DNA of 64,000 bases from Lepiota brunneoincarnata (Eukaryota; Basidiomycota; Agaricomycetes; Agaricales; Agaricaceae), in the NCBI GenBank assembly GCA_023014365.1, contig JAEBUN010000032.1, forward strand, positions 1 through 64,000. Reading direction: 5' to 3'. The translations under genes and the position numbers were made by a program. The notes under the pieces are model-generated. The model did no database searches. It worked only from the letters and a program-made list of their open reading frames with translations, and was not told the origin of the DNA. Numbering within the stretch: position 1 is the stretch's first letter; the number at the start of each line of letters is the position of its first letter. Of the stretch, positions 57,207-64,000 are shown piece after piece.

Positions 57207-58613
57207 ATGGTCTCTCGAACAGTCACCCGTACCCGCACTCTCGTGTCCCCGGCTGTTTGCCATAGTAGACGTGTCGCTCGGCAACCCCTTTCCGAAGAAC
57301 TGCAACCCGACTCCCCGAGGGCTCCTCGCTCTCGTCTACAATCGGTCACACCATCGACTCCCGACCGCTTCTCTGAAGATATCCAACCTTCGTTATTTCG
57401 GACTCCCGATGGTCCCGACGAGGGCCCCGACCCCAATCCTGATCCCAGTGACCCTGGTGATCCCGACAACAATCCTGACAATGGGGACGGGCCCCCGGAT
57501 GACGACGAACCATCAGACAACGGCGACAACAACAACAATGTCCCACCTGGCAACACCCGAGATGACCATGACAGACTCCTACTCCGAGTCTTCCAACACA
57601 TAGCCGATCAAATGGACGGCCGTGGGAACTCTCAAGCCCCACAGCCTCCTCGGTCTCCCCGTACCAAAGCTCGCGAACCTGACATCTTTACAGGTTCCGA
57701 CCCTGCCAAACTCAAACCCTTCCTCTTCCAATGTCGGCTCTACTTCCGTACTAACCCGGCCCAGTTCGCTATCCCCACCACCAAGGTCAACTTCGCATTG
57801 ACATACCTCACAGGCGTGGCACAGCAACACTTCGAAATCGGCCTCGACGAGGCCAACAACCACGGAATAATACACGACTGGATCGAGGACTGGGACCAGT
57901 TCACCCTGGAATTACAGACCAATTTCAGTCCCGCGGATCCGACCGGAGAAGCTGCTGAGCAGCTCGACTCCCTCCGAATGCGCTACGACGAGAAGATCAC
58001 CGTCTACAACGTCGACTTTCTCCGCCTAGCTGGCCAACTCTGTTGGGGCGACGAAGTATTTTGTCACCGCTACTACAAAGGCCTCCCCGACCGCATCCAG
58101 GACATCCTGTCCAATCGGCCCGACGGCAAACCTGACACCTTCATCGAAATGCAGGCAGCAGCGATGAAGATCGACGCCCGCTATTGGGAGCGCCAACGCG
58201 AGAAGGCCCGCGCCAAAGCCGCTTCGGACCCGACCGCCTCTAGGAAACCTGGGGGCAATCCATCCCCATCCACCTCGTCCAACACCCAACCTGCCGCCAA
58301 GCCTGTCAACAGTAACAACAAAGGCAGCACCCCCAACAACAACAACTTCAAGGGTAATCCGCCCAACCCGTCCACCGGTCAGAAATCGGCCCCGCCCAAA
58401 TCCGACCTTGCTAGTAAACTTGGTAAGGACGGTAAATTAACCCCCGAGGAACGTCAACGACGTTTCGACAATAACCTCTGCCTTGTCTGCGCAGATCCCA
58501 ATCACAGGGCTGCCAACTGCGACAAGAAGAAATTCCCTGATGCCAAGGCTAAAGGCCGACAGGCTCAGCTCCCCGAGACAGACGCGCCGACTCTCCCGAG
58601 CTCGGAAAAATAG
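57207..58613 (+). CDS. Gag of element E
   Basis: The 468-residue protein starts at the ATG in AACCATGG. Residues 65-120 are Pro/Asp/Asn-rich. The capsid region runs from about residue 150 to 340 (PDIFTGSDPAKLKPFLFQCR, LDEANNHGIIHDWIEDWD, LQTNFSPADPTGEAAEQLDS, WGDEVFCHRYYKGLPDRIQD). A basic Asn/Pro-rich linker precedes one CCHC knuckle, CLVCADPNHRAANC, near residue 430. Gag assembles the particle and binds RNA. The frame ends TCGGAAAAATAG, and the pol frame (-1) is open across this point, so frameshifting at the A-run would give Gag-Pol. Confidence 0.93.
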   Translation: MVSRTVTRTRTLVSPAVCHSRRVARQPLSEELQPDSPRAPRSRLQSVTPSTPDRFSEDIQPSLFRTPDGPDEGPDPNPDPSDPGDPDNNPDNGDGPPDDDEPSDNGDNNNNVPPGNTRDDHDRLLLRVFQHIADQMDGRGNSQAPQPPRSPRTKAREPDIFTGSDPAKLKPFLFQCRLYFRTNPAQFAIPTTKVNFALTYLTGVAQQHFEIGLDEANNHGIIHDWIEDWDQFTLELQTNFSPADPTGEAAEQLDSLRMRYDEKITVYNVDFLRLAGQLCWGDEVFCHRYYKGLPDRIQDILSNRPDGKPDTFIEMQAAAMKIDARYWERQREKARAKAASDPTASRKPGGNPSPSTSSNTQPAAKPVNSNNKGSTPNNNNFKGNPPNPSTGQKSAPPKSDLASKLGKDGKLTPEERQRRFDNNLCLVCADPNHRAANCDKKKFPDAKAKGRQAQLPETDAPTLPSSEK

Positions 58614-61600
58614 TCGGCAGTCCTCAGGCCTCTGCACAGACTGAGGATCGCATTGAACTCTGCTGTGCTCCAGAGAGTTTCCGTCTCAATGCGTCCGCTC
58701 TTTCCGACCCAAACTCTTTTCACATTACATTAACTTCTCCTTTAGTTACTTCCTTATCTTCTGTTTCCGCTTCCGTACTCTCCGATTCGGACCCGCTTTC
58801 TACAACGAACAATGTAGTTAGTTCTGATTTCTCTTCTCTTTCTCCTTTCAAAGCTCTTGTTGATAGTGGTTCTACTCACTGTTTTGTGGACTCATCTTTT
58901 GTTCGTTCTCATAGTATTCCAACCTCATCCATCCCGGCTATTGAACTTCGGTTATTTGATGGGACCTCAAATGCCTACATTACGGAGCTTGCGCAACTGC
59001 CTGTATCCTTCCCCTCCGGTGAATCTATCATTTTGGACACTTATGTCACCCGGCTCGACTCTTCCTGTTCTGTGGTCTTAGGACACAACTGGCTCACCCG
59101 CTACAATCCGTTGATTGACTGGGCATTGGGCAGTATTACTTTCCGGCCATCCCTACTCGAGAATCCTGCTTCCGTCTCTACCTGCGTCGCACCCGCATTG
59201 GCCCCGCCTATGGCCAACCCTGACACTCCTGACCTAGGTTCACCACCCCTGTCCGGGACCTCGTCCCAATCTGTCCCCCTTGCGAAACCGCACATATCCC
59301 TGATAAACGCTCCTGCCTTTATCCGCGCTGCCAAGCTCCCTGGCTCCCAACAATTCTGAATTAACCTCTCCGCCGCCTCCGCATCGGCCGCGTCTTCTTC
59401 TGTCTCCGATGACCCAGCTGACCTCTCGTCCATCCCCGAGGAATACCACGAGTTCGCAGATGTTTTCAGTAAATCGCGTGCTGACACACTCACTCCACAC
59501 CGCCCTTACGACCTCCAGATTAACCTAGAGGACAGCGGTCAGCCTCCGGTCGGTACCATTTATTCCCTTTCACAATCAGAGCTTGGAGCTCTACGTGATT
59601 TTATTGACGAACATTTGTCCATTGGGTTCATTCGCCCTTCCACTTCTCCTCATGGAGCCCTGGTCCTCTTCGTCAAGAAAAAGGACGGCTCCCTCCGCTT
59701 ATGTGTTGATTTTAGAGGTCTCAACCGTATTACCAAGAAGGACCGCTACCCCCTTCCGCTCATCTCCGACCTCTTAGACTCTCCTCGCAAAGCCCGCGTA
59801 TATACCAAAATCGACCTCCGTCACGCTTACCATCTTGTCCGCATTGCTGACGGCGACGAATGGAAGACTGCCTTTCGGACCCGCTACGGCTCCTTCGAAT
59901 GGATGGTTATGCCTTTCGGTCTCACCAACGCCCCTGCCACTTTCCAGCGGTTCATGAACGATATATTCAAGGACATGCTCGACGTCTGCGTTACCATCTA
60001 TCTTGACGATATCCTGATATACTCCGACAATCATAGCATCCATCGTGACCAAGTCAAGGAGGTCCTCAAGCGGCTCCGACAACACGGTCTATACGCCCGC
60101 CCCGACAAATGCCAGTTCCACTCTGACACAGTGGAATATCTCGCCTACATTCTTTCCCCCGACGGTCTCCGAATGGACCAATCTAAGGTCAAGACCATCC
60201 AGGAGTGGCCTGAACCCAAGAAAGTCAAGGACATCCAGTCCTTCTTAGGTTTCGCCAATTTCTATCGTCGCTTCATTCATGGTTACTCCGACATCGTCGT
60301 TCTGCTCACTCGCCTCACCCGCAAAGACGTGAAATGGAATTTCACTAACGAATGTCGCGAAGCCTTCAGTTCCCTGAAAGAAGCATTCATATCCGCCCCC
60401 GTCCTCACTCCTTGGACCCCCGACGCTCAGATCATTGTTGAGACCGACGCCTCCGACTACGCCCTTGCGGCCATCCTCTCTATCATCGCCGATGATGGTG
60501 AGGTTCACCCCGTTGCATTCCATTCCCGCACCTTTAACATGGCCGAACTTAATTATGACACCCACGACAAGGAACTCCTGGCGATATTCGAGGCTTTCCG
60601 TATCTGGCGGCACTATCTTGAGGGTGCCCCTCTTACTATTGATGTAGTCACCGACCACAAAAACCTCGAGTACTTCTGCACCACCAAGATCCTTACTCGC
60701 CGCCAAGCTCGTTGGTCCGAGTTCCTATCCCAATTCCACCTCGTCATCCGGTTCCGACCCGGCCGCCTCGGCACCAAGCCTGACGCCCTAACTAGACAAT
60801 GGGACGTCTACCCTAAGGGGGGGAATAGCGACTATGCATCAGTCAACCCGCACAATTTCCGGCCCATATTCACCCATGAGCAGCTCGCGGCCTCCGTCCG
60901 CGCCACCACTCTTTACGCCCCTTCCCTTCGCGCTGCTGTAGTCATGGATCTCGACCAGCTACACCGCAATATCCTCGCCGCCCTACCAGCGGATCCGACC
61001 GCCTCCGCCCACCTTGCTAGCCCAGAAGGCCGTTGGTCAGTTAATGATAAAGGTTTCCTCCTCTTAGACGACAGAATCTACGTCCCTGACGCCGACAATC
61101 TCCGACTTCGGGTCCTCCAGTACAAGCACGATCATGTCCTAGCCGGCCACTTTGGTCAGAATAAAACGCTGGAACTCATCCGGCGTGAATACACCTGGCC
61201 TAGTGTCCGCACCTTCGTCAAAGATTTCTGTAAGTCTTGTGTCACCTGTATGAGGTCTAAACCCCAGCGCCACCGCCCCTATGGTCTCCTCAAGCAACTC
61301 CCCATCCCTGAACGCCCGTGGAATTCAATCTCCATGGACTTCATCGAAAAACTCCCTGCCTCCTCCGGCTACGATGCCATCCTAGTAATAGTCGACAGAC
61401 TCACCAAGCAATCCTTATTCATCCCCACCTACGATACCGTCACTTCCTCCAATCTCACCTGCCTATTTGTCCTCCACGTCTTCTCCAAGCACGGCGTACC
61501 CGAACATGTTACCTCCGACTGCGGCTCCGAATTCGTTTCCCACTTCTTCCGCTCCCTAGGACAAGCCCTCAACATGAAACTACACTTCACTTCGGGCTAT

Positions 61601-62413
61601 CATCCAGAAGGCGATGGACAGACGGAACGCACCAACCAGACCCTGGAACAATATCTCCGGGTCTATTGTAACTACCAACAGGACAATTGGTCCGAATTAC
61701 TACCACTAGCTGAGTTTGCTTACAATAACGCCCCTAGTGCCACTACCGGTATCTCCCCGTTCTTCGCTAACAAAGGATACCATCCGAATATCACAGTTCA
61801 CCCTGAACGCGACCTCGCCTCCGCCCGGGCCCACCATTTTGCTGTTGATCTCAACGACCTACACACCACCTTGAAGTCTGAAATAGCGTTAGCCCAGCAA
61901 CGCTATCAGGCCTCCGCTGACGCCCGCCGACTCCCCGCCCCGGACTTCAAGGTTGGACAAAAGGTATTCGTAAAAGCCCAATTCTTCCGCACCACCCGTC
62001 CTTCCAAAAAACTCTCCGAAAAGTTCCTTGGGCCTTATGAGATCATTGCACAAGCAGGTACCCATTCCTTTACACTCCGACTTCCTGATTCCATGCGTGG
62101 GGTACACCCTGTCTTCCATGTTTCCATGCTCGAACCGGCTACGCCTAATACCATACCTGCCCGATCGGACCCGCCACCGGCACCAGTTTCTGTTGACGGT
62201 GAACCAGAATACGAGATTGCCCGCATCGTCGATTCGAAGATTGATCGGCGCCGCGCATGCAAGCTCCTCTATAAAGTCATCTGGTTAGGTTATGAAGATA
62301 CTGAAGAAGAATCCTCGTGGTTACCGGCAACCGAACTTGAACACGCTACTGATCTAGTAGAGGCTTACCACTCCTCTTACCCCTCTAAGCCTGGTCCCCT
62401 CCATTCACTCTGA
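58592..62413 (+). pseudogene. Pol of element E, one in-frame TGA between protease and RT
   Basis: The frame is open from the gag end and contains the protease ALVDSGSTHCFVDSSF (about 58856). A TGA at 59357-59359 interrupts it, and the same frame then continues without break to 62413. RT motifs are LFVKKKDGSLRLCVDFRGLN, YTKIDLRHAYHLVRI, MPFGLTNAPATFQRFM and VTIYLDDILIYS. RNase H has VETDASDYALAAIL and TDHKNLEYF. The integrase has HDHVLAGHFG, CVTCMRSK, SMDFIEKLP, TSDCGSEFVSHF and GDGQTERTNQTLEQYL. A chromodomain ends the protein (EPEYEIARIVDSK, YKVIWLGYED). Everything else is intact, so this is a very young copy disabled by one nonsense change, unless the stop is read through. Confidence 0.88.
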
Positions 62414-62472
62414 ATCTTCCGCTGACCACCCACCACACCAAGAAACAAAAAATATTATTGGACATGTACAAA

Positions 62473-63578
62473 CTACTTGTCCGTATTGTTCCCAGAGGTA
62501 TGGGGCGGCGCCGCCGCGTCCTCCATCATACCTCGCACCTCCTCTTCCGAAATGCCCCCGATGCTCTCCGACTCCGACTCCTCCGTCTCCGTAATGCCCC
62601 TACTCGGCCAATCACCATCCACCTGCGCTTCCCAACGCCGCAGCTGTTCGTAGCGGCCAGCCATCAATTCGAACTTATCCACCCTCTCCCCCAACCGAGC
62701 AATGGCCCGTTCGAGCCGCACCTCCATGATATTCACCCGCTTGAGGGTCTTCTGGTGCCCCTCCTCGATGAGTCGCTTCAGCTCTACGTGATCTTTTGGT
62801 CAGCAAAACTCGCAGCCAGAAACCCCTACTCACCGTCAAATTGGTGGTCCGGCATATCTCCGGCCCCGCTCGGCTCCGTCTCTTCTTGACCCCCGCATCG
62901 TTTCTTCATTTTGCTACACCGTCGGCAACTCCTAGTGTTGCTGGGACCTTTGTCAGCATTTATCATCGTTGGAATTCTTGTAGTTACTTACCCGCCGGCA
63001 ATCTCACACCGGACCTCATCCCGCTGGCATCTCCAGCACGGGTTATCGCCCCCGAATACGTGTTTGTTGCCCCGCCGCGGGGCCGCCCTCGCCTTCCCCT
63101 TTCCCTTTCCCCTTCCCTTCGCATCTGAGTCTTCGGACTCCTCCTCCTCCTCCTCTTCGTCCCTCGCCGCGTCTTCGCCCATGTAATTCAGGTCGGACTC
63201 TTCCTGGTCGATTTCCATGGGCTGCTCGGGCAGGCGGCTAGACAAAGCCGTCGTGGTCATCGCAACGAGTCGGGCCCGGATCGCCCGATGTTCGTCCTCA
63301 GCAGCTTCCTCTTGCTGCCGCCTGATCTCTTCCGCCCGTCGCTCCCTAGCCCGCTCCTCCGCTTGCCGCTGACGCAGTTCGATCATACGTCGCTGGTCTT
63401 CCTCTTGACGCTCTGCCGCCAATCGCCGTTCCTCCTCTCGCCGTTCCTCCTCTCGCCGTTCCTCCTCTTCCAATCTCTCGATCTCCTTCCGCATCCGCTC
63501 CTCCTGCTCCGCCTTTTCCCTCAGCAACTGCGCCTTGCGCTCCACCGCGGTTGGTTGTCGAGATGATTGACTGCTCAT
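62473..63578 (-). CDS. Antisense Zn2Cys6-type coiled-coil protein carried by element E
   Basis: Three minus-strand exons (63578-62992, 62940-62834, 62792-62473) with GT-AG introns of 51 and 41 bp join to 1,014 nt, 337 residues, in frame. Residues 10-110 are a highly charged Glu/Arg coiled coil with tandem EERREEERR units. An acidic patch (DEEEEEEESEDSD) and a basic GRGKGKGKAR segment follow. Then comes CWRCQRDEVRCEIAGGN, continued across the first intron by SCRRCSKMKKRC. The six cysteines are spaced C-x2-C-x6-C-x9-C-x2-C-x6-C, the pattern of the fungal Zn(II)2Cys6 DNA-binding cluster. A second helical region (LKRLIEEGHQKTLKRVN, ARLGERVDKFELM) precedes an acidic end. It lies head-to-head with the 3' LTR and antisense to the element. 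A sequence-specific DNA-binding or regulatory role is inferred. Confidence 0.8.
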
Positions 63579-63630
63579 GGTGGTAGGAAGTCCCCGGCCA
63601 AGGCCGCCTTGGGCCTCGAGGCTCGGCCCT

Positions 63631-64000
63631 AAAGGGGGGGCACTGTCATATCCATGCCAACTCAGAGTCTAATCACTTAAACTTCGGCTTCTCGATTCCA
63701 CGTGTGCTCCACACAACAACCCTCTGCCCTCCGACTCGGCCCCGACTTGCTCCGACCGCAACCCACTGCCCCGATCACGCGACCACCTCCACACGTGCCA
63801 TGGTCACCTGACCCTTGGTGTCTCTAGTTCCAGTCTCCATTTCCCGTCCGTAGTCATGATACGTTATCGGTCTCCATACCTGTACCGGTTTCCATTCCAT
63901 TCGTAATCTGTTCGTAATCCGTTGTAACTATATCGGCCTCCGCTTCGCTCCGCACGTAATCAGTATAAGTCATAGTTCGTAAGGCCAGTAGTATATATAC
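63631..64000 (+). repeat. Purine tract and 3' LTR of element E, cut by window end
   Basis: AAAGGGGGGG (63631-63640) is the plus-strand primer tract. The LTR begins TGTCATATCC at 63644 and is present to 64000, just inside the TATA box. It matches 56493-56849 with two differences. Confidence 0.92.

Larger units (their letters stand above)
56493..64000 (+). mobile_element. Gypsy/chromovirus element E, nearly complete, continues past the window
   Basis: The 5' LTR is 56493-57152 and the 3' LTR starts at 63644 and runs off the end. Over the 357 bp available the LTRs differ at two positions, both transitions, so insertion is recent. Gag is intact, pol has one in-frame TGA, and an antisense three-exon gene lies between pol and the 3' LTR. 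The element inserted into element C. The bases CAC precede the TG of both LTRs, so the exact LTR edge and the target duplication (GTCAC?) remain ambiguous. Confidence 0.93.

Overview
The window looks like accessory-rich nuclear DNA of a basidiomycete fungus, probably an Agaricomycete and possibly a Rhizoctonia-like (Ceratobasidiaceae) species. That reading is inference. It rests on the very short, very numerous GT-AG introns (41-63 bp), the mix of chromodomain Ty3/Gypsy elements, an alpha-kinase domain gene and a fungal BTG/Tob-type gene. No sequence search was possible.

The left part (1-24,690) is host-like and gene-poor. It holds two related C2H2-type zinc-finger genes (one broken), an intact five-exon cyclophilin (5236-6078), a BTG/Tob-family gene (8613-9806, minus), and an intron-dense MFS sugar transporter (about 10,690-13,512, minus). 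Divergent from the transporter is an intact 19-exon GH51 alpha-L-arabinofuranosidase (14147-16621), so uptake and arabinan/arabinoxylan breakdown sit side by side. A decayed TypA/BipA GTPase, a 204-bp CACTA-like MITE, a CT microsatellite and a few hypothetical fragments follow.

The right part (24,690-64,000) is a nested transposon pile. A truncated alpha-kinase gene abuts a complete 1,576-bp Tc1-type element with an intact DD34E transposase. On its other side lies a truncated Gypsy element (called 1). After that come a decayed minus-strand Gypsy (2), and a Gypsy with tRNA-type priming (D), itself broken by a solo LTR of its own family, by a solo LTR of the E family and by a G-type LTR. The G-type LTR is split by a complete young Gypsy (F, 44817-53058, TSD GAGTC). 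Next is the 3' part of a minus-strand Gypsy (C, same family as 1), interrupted by a very young Gypsy (E, 56493 to beyond the window end).

The most unusual content is in E and F. E carries, between pol and its 3' LTR, a three-exon antisense gene for a coiled-coil Zn2Cys6-type protein. F carries two long overlapping ORFs after pol, one with CCHC-type knuckles and one that starts on the pol stop codon (ATGA) and runs into the 3' LTR. In both elements the sequence just after the 5' LTR is complementary (11-12 nt) to an LTR segment about 35 bp downstream of a TATA box, as expected for Tf1-type self-priming. Element D instead has a tRNA-type primer site and twelve copies of the palindrome TAAGCTTA.
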